Assembly: GCF_024362525.1 (NCBI RefSeq)
Contig: NZ_CP101459.1
Span: forward strand, 186,001-250,000
Direction: 5' to 3'
From: Natrononativus amylolyticus
GTDB lineage: Archaea > Halobacteriota > Halobacteria > Halobacteriales > Natrialbaceae
Length of the DNA stretch: 64,000 bases
The notes under the pieces were generated by a model, which made no database searches, was not told the origin of the DNA, and saw nothing but the letters and a program-made list of their open reading frames with translations. Made by a program: the position numbers and the translations under genes. Positions 53,228-60,190 of the stretch are shown here, in pieces. Within the stretch, counting starts at the first letter, position 1; every line of letters starts with the position of its first letter.

Positions 53228-54216
53228 CGGTCACCGCTCGCGAACGCCGGCATGACCTCCTCGCCGAACCGCTCGAGGCACTCGAGGGTGACGTCCTGTG
53301 GCTGGCCGGGGAACTGGACCCGGAGGTAGACCTGGTCGACGCCGAGGTCCTCGTACGTCCGCAACTTCTCGAGGCAGTCCTCGGGGGAGCCGAGGACGAA
53401 CTTCTCCTCGAGTTCGTCGTAGTCGACTTCGACCTCGTGTTCGTCCATGTACGTCTGGCCCCACCGGGCGTACCACTCGTACATCTGTAGCAGGTACGGC
53501 TCGATCGTCTCGCGGGCGTCCTCGAGGGAGTCGGCGACGAAGCAGTCGCGCATGAGGACCACGTCGTTGTCCGCGCGATCCATCTCGAACTCCTCGAGGG
53601 AGTCCTCGTAGACGCCGATCTGGTGCGCTAAGTCGTCGGTGGTCGAGGAGGCGCTGGCGATCCAGGCGTCGCCGCGATAGGCCGCCCGCTTGATAGCGAT
53701 GTCGGCGTGGCCGCCGATCCAGACCGGCATCGACCCCGCCGGTCGGGGGCTGACGAACACGTCCTCGAACGACCACCGGTCGCCGTCGTGAGAGACGCTC
53801 TCGTCGGCCCAGAGCCGTTTCAGGACGTGCAGCGACTCGATGAACGCCTTCGAACGCTCCTCCATGTCGATTCCGAACGGTTCGATCTCCCGTTCGCGGT
53901 AGCCGATCGCCGCGCCGAAGTGCATTCGGCCGCCGGAGAGGCGGTCGACGGTCGCAATCTGTTCGGCGAGCGTGAGCGGGTTGTACAGCACCGGGAGCAT
54001 CGCCATCGTCGCGAGGTCGAGCGTCTCGGTCCTGGCGGCGAGCGCGGCGAGCGTCGTAACCGGCTCGACGAACCCCTCCTCGTGGACGTGTCGCTCACCG
54101 AGTGCCGCGCCGTCGAACCCGAGTTCCTCCATCAGGTCGGCCTGTTCGAAGAGGTGTGCGAGCTCGAACTCGCTTTCGGGTGTGTAGTATTGGTTCAAGA
54201 AAACGCCGAACTTCAC
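53224..54216 (-). CDS. LLM-class flavin-dependent oxidoreductase (luciferase-like)
   Basis: The 330-residue protein fits the bacterial luciferase-like fold: KFGVFLNQYYTPESE, GFDGAALGERHVHEEGF, ALAARTETLDLATMAMLPVL, GGRMHFGAAIGYRERE, and VSPRPAGSMPVWIGGH. Members use FMN or F420 to oxidise small organics. I place the start at GTG 54216. It is preceded by a Shine-Dalgarno-like GAGGTGGGG and fits the family N-terminus, while an upstream ATG at 54285 lies right after the TATA run at 54287-54298 and would be outside the transcript. It heads a four-gene leftward operon. Confidence 0.8.
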   Translation of the reverse strand: MKFGVFLNQYYTPESEFELAHLFEQADLMEELGFDGAALGERHVHEEGFVEPVTTLAALAARTETLDLATMAMLPVLYNPLTLAEQIATVDRLSGGRMHFGAAIGYREREIEPFGIDMEERSKAFIESLHVLKRLWADESVSHDGDRWSFEDVFVSPRPAGSMPVWIGGHADIAIKRAAYRGDAWIASASSTTDDLAHQIGVYEDSLEEFEMDRADNDVVLMRDCFVADSLEDARETIEPYLLQMYEWYARWGQTYMDEHEVEVDYDELEEKFVLGSPEDCLEKLRTYEDLGVDQVYLRVQFPGQPQDVTLECLERFGEEVMPAFASGDR

Positions 54217-54286
54217 GGCGACCCCACCTCTGACAGCGCCTTTCGACAGATATCCATTGTATTCGTCTACTGCGAGGAACGCCATT

Positions 54287-54298
54287 GTTATGTAATTT
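54287..54298 (-). promoter_or_regulatory. TATA region for the flavin oxidoreductase operon
   Basis: The minus strand reads an AT-rich run (AAATTACATAAC) here. A start site about 25 nt downstream would give a leader of about 45 nt before GTG 54216, matching the Shine-Dalgarno-like GAGGTGGGG just upstream of it. A second AT-rich run at 54256-54265 is an alternative. Confidence 0.4.
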
Positions 54299-54386
54299 GT
54301 GGGGAACTCCGCCGAACCCTTCGAGGGCCGCTGATTTCGAACGGTTGCCGATCTGAGTGTCATTTGGTACCGTGGACCAGAAATCC

Positions 54387-54403
54387 GTTTAGACATACCA
54401 AAC
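54387..54403. promoter_or_regulatory. 17-bp palindrome, degenerate site D
   Basis: GTTTAGACATACCAAAC keeps the outer GTTT/AAAC arms and the 17-bp length of sites A-C, and shares GTTTAG with site B. It is the weakest of the four and lies 89 bp from site C. Confidence 0.35.
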
Positions 54404-54491
54404 GAACGCGTTCCGAGGCCGCCACGATTCCGGCCGAGCACCCGACACCTCGCGTCGACCGGGACAAAACGTCGAGAAAAGCGTGTAAATT

Positions 54492-54508
54492 GTTTTGCAC
54501 AACAAAAC
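54492..54508. promoter_or_regulatory. 17-bp palindrome, site C
   Basis: GTTTTGCACAACAAAAC has perfect 6-bp arms (GTTTTG/CAAAAC) around 5 nt. It shares length and arms with site A at 850-866, 53.6 kb away. Confidence 0.5.
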
Positions 54509-54844
54509 GATTGGTCAAACTGCCGAAATCACGGGATACCGGCACCCTCCTACATCATCTGTCGAGAAATTCTGGCTGACCGGCCATATACATTACATGC
54601 ATATGTCTGTAACTCTAACGCGTCTCGACCGTCGACAGACACCCGCTTCGAGTGAATGGACAGACCGGTGTTTAGAATTACAAAACTTACGTGGCAGCCG
54701 CTACCACACACCTAGCCATTGGTTATCCTTCGGCGCGTTAGCCGCTCGGATCGACGCGATCGAGTTTCAGGGAACTCGTAGCGCGAGCGACGTTTCCGAT
54801 CGAAATCGGCGTTCTCTGGCGACAAACCGGTGGTTCAACCGGAA

Positions 54845-54854
54845 CTATAATAAT
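54845..54854 (+). promoter_or_regulatory. TATA box for the aldolase-family gene
   Basis: CTATAATAAT lies 24-33 nt before ATG 54878. It overlaps the region just before the in-frame GTG 54857, which therefore cannot be the start. Confidence 0.6.
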
Positions 54855-54877
54855 CGGTGACTTCAAATCACCGACCC

Positions 54878-55819
54878 ATGCCATACGACACGCTCCGAGA
54901 GAGTCTCCGCTCCGTTTCGTTCACGACGCCGACGCCGTTCAGCGACGACGGCGACCGGGTCCTCGAGGAACGGATCGGAGAAAACGTTCGAACGCTGTAC
55001 GACGCGGGCGCCCGCGTCTTCATCCCGTGTGGGAACACCGGCGAGTACTACTCGCTCTCGCAAGCCGAGCGGATCGACGTCGTGGAGACGACCGTCGACG
55101 CACTCCCCGAGGACGCGACCGTGATCGGCGGCGTCGGCGGAAGCACGAAGAACGCCCTCGAGTTGCTCGAGGCCTACGAGCGAGCCGGGGCGGACGCCGC
55201 GATGATCATGTACCCGCGGCACACGTACATCCACGAGCAGGGGCTGATCGAGTACTACCGCGCGCTCGCGGACGCGACCGACCTGGGAATCGTCCTGTAC
55301 AAGCGCGGCCCGCTGCTCAACGAGACCGTCCTCGACGAGCTGTCGACCGTCGAAAACGTCGTCGCCGTCAAGTACGCCGTCAACGACGTCAAGCAGTTCT
55401 CGCGCGTGACCCAGACCGTCTCCGGGGACGTCGTCTGGCTCAACGGCGTCGCCGAGCGCTACGCGCTGGCGTACGCCCTCGAGGGCGCGGAGGGGTTCAC
55501 CACGGGTATCGGGAACTTCGTTCCCGAACCGGTGCTCGCGCTCGAGAGCGCGCTCAGCGCCGGTGACTGGTCGCAAGCGCGCGAGATTCGAGACGCGCTG
55601 CGACCCTACGAGGACCTCCGCGAGGAAACCGGCGGCGGACCCGCGTTCGGTTCGGCGAAGAACGTCCCCGTCGTGAAGTACGGCTCGGAGCTACAGGGAA
55701 TGTACGGCGGACCGGTCCGAAACCCGCTGATCGAACTCGAGGCCGACGACCGGACGCGGGTCGAGGAGTATCTCGAAGAACTCGAGAAGGCCGGCCACCT
55801 GACGTCACCCAGCGCCTGA
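54878..55819 (+). CDS. DHDPS/KDG-aldolase-family lyase
   Basis: The 313-residue protein belongs to the dihydrodipicolinate synthase/N-acetylneuraminate lyase superfamily. It has FTTPTPFSDDG, FIPCGNTGEYYSLS with the substrate-binding GxxGE loop, GIVLYKRGPL with the catalytic Tyr, and VVAVKYAVND with the Schiff-base Lys near residue 164. In sugar-acid routes the family gives 2-keto-3-deoxygluconate aldolase or 5-dehydro-4-deoxyglucarate dehydratase. Lysine biosynthesis is less likely from the context. It opens a rightward run with the M14-like and DUF218 genes. It is a good candidate for the aldolase step of the proposed non-phosphorylative pathway. Confidence 0.8.
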   Translation: MPYDTLRESLRSVSFTTPTPFSDDGDRVLEERIGENVRTLYDAGARVFIPCGNTGEYYSLSQAERIDVVETTVDALPEDATVIGGVGGSTKNALELLEAYERAGADAAMIMYPRHTYIHEQGLIEYYRALADATDLGIVLYKRGPLLNETVLDELSTVENVVAVKYAVNDVKQFSRVTQTVSGDVVWLNGVAERYALAYALEGAEGFTTGIGNFVPEPVLALESALSAGDWSQAREIRDALRPYEDLREETGGGPAFGSAKNVPVVKYGSELQGMYGGPVRNPLIELEADDRTRVEEYLEELEKAGHLTSPSA

Positions 55820-55912
55820 GACGGGTCGACGCGCAAGCCGAGACTCGTCGCTGGACGAGCGGCTCGCGAGAGCCCAACAGTTAAGCTACGGACGTTCCTC
55901 GTACCGACCATC

Positions 55913-57001
55913 ATGGCCGACGACAGTAGTGCGACGATGACGTACCGCGAGGCAGTCGACCGCATCCCCGACAGGGAACTCCCCGAGTTCTGGATCGGGA
56001 GCCGCGAGGCGCTCGCCGCCCAGCTGGATTCGCTCGAGCGTGGTCGGGTCGAGGAGGTGACCACCTCGCCGGGCGGCCGGCCGATTCGGCTCGTCACCTA
56101 CGGCGACCGGCCGGAGCGCGACCAGGAGGCGAACTTCAACTCCGCCGTCGCCGGGAAACGGCCGGCGGCGTACGCGAACCGGGACGAGCGGGAGACCCCG
56201 GTCGTGTTCTTCATCGGTCCCGTTCACGGCCACGAGGTCGAGGGGCTGACCGGACTCTGTAACCTCCTTTCGATCGTGGAGACGGGTCGCGACCTCAGGG
56301 GGACCGAACAGCCGACGATTCGCGAACTGGCCGATCAGTGTCGGCTCGTCGTCCTTCCCTGTGGCAACCCCGACGGTCTCGATCGCTTCGAGCCGGAGTC
56401 GCTACACGGGATGGCGCTCGCGGACCTCGAGTTCTGGGGACAGGGAACGTGGGCCGACGACCGGTCCATCGGCTACCCGGACGCCAAGCAGCGCCACCCG
56501 ATGACCGGCGACGACGTCGGGTTCCTGGGGTGTTACTTCGACGACGCGGGCGTGAATCCGATGCACGACGAGTTCTTCGATCCGATGGGGCCGGAGGCGC
56601 CGGCGATCCTCGACGTCGCCCGCCGCGAGGCGCCGGATCTCACGGTGTCGCTACACAGCCACGGCTACCCGCCGGGACTCATCCGGCCGAAGTACGTCCC
56701 CCTCGAGGTCCAGGCCGACGCCAGGGCGATCCACCGGGAGTACAACGCGCGTCTGGACGACCTCGAGATTCCACAGATATACGCCTCGGAGGTCGCGAGC
56801 GAAAGCGGGAGCCCCCCGCCGTACTTCAACCTCGTCAGCGCGGCCTACCACGTCAGCGGGACCATCGGACTGCTCCACGAGTCGGCCCACGGCCTCTCGG
56901 ACGGGTACACCGGCGAGATCACGCACGAGGAGATCCTGGACGCGCAACTCGCCCTCTACGAGGTGATGCTTCGACACGCCACCGACGACTCCGGGCCGTA
57001 A
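55913..57001 (+). CDS. M14-family zinc carboxypeptidase-like protein
   Basis: The 362-residue protein has an M14 zinc-site pattern: GPVHGHEVEG with His104 and Glu107 (HxxE), LHSHGYPPG with a third ligand near 247, and LLHESAHG with the candidate catalytic Glu near 320. PCGNPDGLDRFEP is the typical Asn-Pro-Asp-Gly segment. The family cleaves C-terminal residues from peptides or acts on N-acyl and murein-type substrates. There is no signal peptide, so it is cytoplasmic. A TATA-like GTTAAGCT (55880-55887) fits ATG 55913; a second ATG eight codons later is possible. Confidence 0.8.
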   Translation: MADDSSATMTYREAVDRIPDRELPEFWIGSREALAAQLDSLERGRVEEVTTSPGGRPIRLVTYGDRPERDQEANFNSAVAGKRPAAYANRDERETPVVFFIGPVHGHEVEGLTGLCNLLSIVETGRDLRGTEQPTIRELADQCRLVVLPCGNPDGLDRFEPESLHGMALADLEFWGQGTWADDRSIGYPDAKQRHPMTGDDVGFLGCYFDDAGVNPMHDEFFDPMGPEAPAILDVARREAPDLTVSLHSHGYPPGLIRPKYVPLEVQADARAIHREYNARLDDLEIPQIYASEVASESGSPPPYFNLVSAAYHVSGTIGLLHESAHGLSDGYTGEITHEEILDAQLALYEVMLRHATDDSGP

Positions 57002-57028
57002 GTACGACCCGAATCGTACACGAGAGAA

Positions 57029-57038
57029 GAATATATGT
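57029..57038 (+). promoter_or_regulatory. TATA box for the DUF218 gene
   Basis: GAATATATGT lies 25-34 nt before ATG 57063 and predicts a leaderless mRNA starting at that ATG rather than at the GTG one codon earlier. Confidence 0.55.
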
Positions 57039-57062
57039 GTGCGAGGCGCCACGCTGTGAGTG

Positions 57063-57623
57063 ATGGTCGTCGTGGTACTCGGACAGGCGCTCGCCCAACG
57101 CACGATTCACCCGCACCTCCGCCGTCGGGTCGACGCGGGGATCACAGCGCTACGTGAGACCGATTCTCGACAGCTGGTGCTGTCGGGCGGGAGGCGAAAC
57201 CGATCGGTCGATCGCGCCGAGGCAGACGCGATGGGGGCGTACGCCCGCCAGCGCGGCGTGAGTCGTGACGCGATACTGCGCGAGCGCCGCTCGCGGGACA
57301 CGATCGGGAACGGCTACTTCACTCGACGCCTCCTCGAGGACCTCGAGGTCGAACCCGACGCCCTCTACCTCGTGACCGCAGAGTGGCACGCACCGCGCGC
57401 GGCGTTCGTCTTCGAGCAGTGTTTCGGCGAGGCGGTCACGATCGACACCAGGTACGCGACGACCGTGACTGGCGGTGGAAACCGAACCGAAGAGCGGGCC
57501 GCACTCGAGCGGACGCGGTCGTTCTTCGAGCCGGTTACGCCCGGCGACCTCGAGGCGGTCCGGCGGCGACTCGTCGCGGACCACGACTGGTACGACCTCG
57601 AAACCGCGACGACGCCCGTCTGA
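57063..57623 (+). CDS. DUF218 (SanA/YdcF/ElyC-like) protein
   Basis: The 186-residue protein shows the DUF218 pattern: VVVLGQAL at the first strand, LVLSGGRRNRS, AEADAMGAYARQRGV, RSRDTIGNGYFTRRLL, and LYLVTAEWHAPRAAFVF. The fold binds a small nucleotide-like or polyprenyl-phosphate-like ligand in bacterial relatives, where some members affect envelope polysaccharides. No transmembrane segment is present, unlike bacterial SanA. Function here is unknown. It has its own promoter after the M14-like gene. Confidence 0.75.
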   Translation: MVVVVLGQALAQRTIHPHLRRRVDAGITALRETDSRQLVLSGGRRNRSVDRAEADAMGAYARQRGVSRDAILRERRSRDTIGNGYFTRRLLEDLEVEPDALYLVTAEWHAPRAAFVFEQCFGEAVTIDTRYATTVTGGGNRTEERAALERTRSFFEPVTPGDLEAVRRRLVADHDWYDLETATTPV

Positions 57624-57706
57624 CGGGCCGGTTGCGGTCGTGACACTGGAGGGCAGAAAACGGGTGAAAACGACGGGGCGAACGCGTTGGTTCGGTTCGA
57701 CGCGGA

Positions 57707-59584
57707 TTACAGCGGGTTGATCTTGCCGCGCTTGAGCTGGTGGTAGACCGCGCGGTAGACCTGCCATCCGACGTCGTCCGAGTTGAACTCGAACTCCTGT
57801 GTATTACCCCAGGAGCCGGTCTGCGTTTCGATGAGGTCGATCTGTGGAAGCTGGTAGTTCCAGTACCACGTGAGCGTCTCGGTGAGTTCCAGGGTCTCCT
57901 CTTCGGACTGTGCGCTCTCGAGCGCGTTGTGAAGCTCGAAGAGGTTGATCTCCTGCGTTCCGCCCGAGAGGTCCTCCGCACCGACCTCCTCGGGGATTTC
58001 GAGAACCATCTCCCGACCGTTGTACTCCGCACGCGTCGCACCCTCTGCGACGTTCCGCTCGACGACCCCGTAGTCGCCCAGGTCGTTGCTGTGGGTGTGG
58101 TTGATGCGGAAGTACCAGAACGGGTGTGGGTTCTGTCCGCCGTGAGTGCCGACGGTCATGTCGAAGTCGATCCGGTCTTCGGTGTTCGCGTTGTACGTCG
58201 CTCCCTCGAGAGCCGTGAAGTCGATCTCGAATCCGAACGACGAGAGCTGGTCCGAAACCGTTCGTCCGATGTTCGTGTGCTCTTCGCGGATGACGAGCTC
58301 GAGGGTGACCGAGTCGCCGTCCTCGTCGACCCACTGGTCGCCGTCGAGTTCGTAGCCCGCCGACTCCATCAGCTCGATCGCACCGTCCTCGTCTCCCTGG
58401 TGCGGGTAGTCGATGAAGTCGTCGACGTAATCGCCGAGCAGGTTCTCGGTCATCGACGACGTGATACCCGTCTGTTGCTCACGGGCAGCCGCTTCGGAGG
58501 GGTAGTTGCTCGCGATGTGTTCGTTGTCGAGCACGTGAGCGATCGCGCGGCGGACTTCGATACGGTCGAGGTGCTCTGCACCCGGACCGTTGTGGAAGAA
58601 CTCGATCTTCCGCATGAAGGTGTCGGTGTGAACGCCGACGTTCTCCGCGTGGTCCGGCGCGTTGCCCTCGCCGACCCAGTTTTCGACCGTGCTGAAGCCC
58701 GCATCGACGTCGCCAGCCATGATCCGCTGTGCGAGCGCCTCGTCGGCCGCCAGGATCCACTCGAACTCGTCGATCTCGATCTGGTCGGCGTACGGGTGCT
58801 GGTCGAACTTTTCGAAGCGCATTCCCTCCGTGTCGTAGTCGACGAGTTCGAACGGACCGGCGCCGAGGCCCTCCTCCATCACCGTCGAGATGTGGAGCGG
58901 CATCTCGTCGCCCATCCGTTCCTGGACCTCGAGGCGTTCGTCCTGATTATCGAGGTCTTCGAGCTCTTCGGCCCACGGCTGATACTTGGGACCGTAGGAT
59001 CGGAGCATCGGTCCGAGGTGGCCGCCGACGGCGTACTCGATGAGTTGCGGACTCTGCGGTTCCTTGAAGTGGTAAACCAGTGTCTGGTCGTCAGCGAGTT
59101 CGACGTCCTCCCAGTCGGAGCCCTCGGGGTCGAACAGCCGAGCGCACTCGTTGTACCAGTAGGCGTCTTCCGCGGTAACCTGGTCGCCGTTCCACCAGTA
59201 GAAGTCCTCGCTGTAGGTGACCGTCAGCGCCTGGTCGCCCTCGTCGTACGACCAGTCGTCGACCAGGTCGTGCTGGACGGTCCCGTCCCTGAAGTAGCGC
59301 GTGTGGAACTCCATGAACATCTTGGCGTTGTCCCACGGGTACCCCGACGCCCACGTGTTGAAGTTCATCTCGTCGGGGATCGTCGGCATCGCCATCGTGA
59401 TCGTGACCGGACCGTCGTCGCCGTTACCGCCGTTGCCGCTATCGTCCGAGTCGTCCTCCTCACCACCGCTCAAACACCCTGCCAGGCTCGCACCCACCGC
59501 TGCCGAGCCGGCACCGAGGATCTGCCGACGGCTAAAGAGTTCCTCGATCGATGTAACAGTCCCGTCTCTGCCATTGCGTGACAT
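57707..59584 (-). CDS. ABC transporter solute-binding lipoprotein, family 5, second copy
   Basis: The 625-residue precursor has a Tat signal (RR at 19-20, QILGAGSAAVGASLAGC) with lipobox Cys37, then an acidic Gly/Asn/Asp linker. The family-5 body contains EMNFNTWASGYPWD, FYWWNGDQVTAEDAYW, RRAIAHVLDNEHIASNY and FWYFRINHTHSND. It has the same length and signal layout as the copy at 20.8 kb. It sits next to, but on the opposite strand from, the ATPase and permease genes and is the most likely primary receptor of that importer. ATG 59584 follows a TATA box; the open frame upstream is non-coding in character. Confidence 0.9.
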   Translation of the reverse strand: MSRNGRDGTVTSIEELFSRRQILGAGSAAVGASLAGCLSGGEEDDSDDSGNGGNGDDGPVTITMAMPTIPDEMNFNTWASGYPWDNAKMFMEFHTRYFRDGTVQHDLVDDWSYDEGDQALTVTYSEDFYWWNGDQVTAEDAYWYNECARLFDPEGSDWEDVELADDQTLVYHFKEPQSPQLIEYAVGGHLGPMLRSYGPKYQPWAEELEDLDNQDERLEVQERMGDEMPLHISTVMEEGLGAGPFELVDYDTEGMRFEKFDQHPYADQIEIDEFEWILAADEALAQRIMAGDVDAGFSTVENWVGEGNAPDHAENVGVHTDTFMRKIEFFHNGPGAEHLDRIEVRRAIAHVLDNEHIASNYPSEAAAREQQTGITSSMTENLLGDYVDDFIDYPHQGDEDGAIELMESAGYELDGDQWVDEDGDSVTLELVIREEHTNIGRTVSDQLSSFGFEIDFTALEGATYNANTEDRIDFDMTVGTHGGQNPHPFWYFRINHTHSNDLGDYGVVERNVAEGATRAEYNGREMVLEIPEEVGAEDLSGGTQEINLFELHNALESAQSEEETLELTETLTWYWNYQLPQIDLIETQTGSWGNTQEFEFNSDDVGWQVYRAVYHQLKRGKINPL

Positions 59585-59610
59585 ACAACAGATATAACTC
59601 TCCTCAGACG

Positions 59611-59620
59611 TTAAATATCT
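59611..59620 (-). promoter_or_regulatory. TATA box for the second solute-binding protein gene
   Basis: On the minus strand AGATATTTAA lies 27-36 nt before ATG 59584. Confidence 0.6.
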
Positions 59621-59634
59621 TTCTCCTGGGTGAC

Positions 59635-59647
59635 TGTCTGACAGACA
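59635..59647. promoter_or_regulatory. Palindrome upstream of the second binding-protein promoter
   Basis: TGTCTG-A-CAGACA is a perfect inverted repeat with 6-bp arms, 15 bp upstream of the TATA box (59611-59620) on the binding-protein side. Its position just behind the promoter suits an activator or repressor site. Confidence 0.4.
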
Positions 59648-59703
59648 TGTGCTCCGGCAGAACCCACGATGAGGAGAATCGACACCCGCACCGATCACGA
59701 CCG

Positions 59704-60000
59704 CTACTTTCGCTGAATCAGCTGTATAACCACGTAGAACAGGCCGCCGGCGATGATCGACGAGATTCCGAACACGCCGAGCATTCCGGCGATAACACCG
59801 TCCTGGCTGGTGATCTCGAAGGTGGTGACGTTCGCGATCTCGAAGACCATCCCGACGGCGAGCAACAGGATGCCGACGGCGACGAGCGAGAGCAGAAACG
59901 AACCGCGCAGTAGTTTGAGTATCCGATACGTGACGCTGTTCGACTCGACCGATTCGGGCTCTTCGACCTCACCGGATTCAGAGTCGGCTACGGTTGCCAT
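59704..60000 (-). CDS. Small two-helix membrane protein
   Basis: The 98-residue protein has an acidic N-terminus (about 1-28) and two predicted membrane helices, FLLSLVAVGILLLAVGMVF (about 35-53) and a second at about 69-95 with GMLGVFGISSIIAGGLFYVV. It ends in QLIQRK. There is no recognised family. A TATA box (60031-60040, minus) precedes it. It lies inside the transporter cluster, so a role with the importer is possible but unproven. Confidence 0.65.
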   Translation of the reverse strand: MATVADSESGEVEEPESVESNSVTYRILKLLRGSFLLSLVAVGILLLAVGMVFEIANVTTFEITSQDGVIAGMLGVFGISSIIAGGLFYVVIQLIQRK

Positions 60001-60030
60001 CGTGTCTACACTGGTTTTGTCGTAGCTACT

Positions 60031-60040
60031 ATAAATATTT
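60031..60040 (-). promoter_or_regulatory. TATA box for the small membrane protein gene
   Basis: On the minus strand AAATATTTAT lies 31-40 nt before ATG 60000. Confidence 0.5.
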
Positions 60041-60088
60041 GGTGTCGAGCTGTCGAAATCGTCGCGTCGAGGCCCCGCTTACGGAAAA

Positions 60089-60096
60089 GATTAATA
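60089..60096 (+). promoter_or_regulatory. Possible TATA box for the ABC ATPase gene
   Basis: GATTAATA lies about 95 nt before ATG 60191. If used, the mRNA has a leader of about 65 nt, unlike most genes here. Confidence 0.35.
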
Positions 60097-60190
60097 TGGA
60101 CGTTGTCCCAACTGCTCTCTCATAGGGACCCACCGTACTCCTGGAAGGTTCGACGATCCTGATCGAGTACGCCACGATCGCTCATCTCAT

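Larger units (their letters stand above)
54217..54877. other. Long AT-rich divergent intergenic region
   Basis: This 661-bp spacer between the flavin-oxidoreductase operon and the aldolase-family gene has no convincing gene. It contains 17-bp palindromes at 54387-54403 and 54492-54508, TATA elements for both sides (54287-54298 minus, 54845-54854 plus), and several AT-rich stretches such as 54590-54620. A 6-bp inverted repeat (CGGTGA at 54855-54860, TCACCG at 54868-54873) lies just before the aldolase start. Confidence 0.6.

Noticed and set aside
54855-54873. Hairpin CGGTGA/TCACCG as a translational control stem for the aldolase gene
   Set aside because: With the TATA box at 54845-54854 transcription should begin at about 54873-54878, so most of the stem would not be in the mRNA.
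60013-60020. GTTTTGTC as a further copy of the 17-bp palindrome
   Set aside because: Only one arm matches. The other half (CTACT) does not, so it is likely chance.
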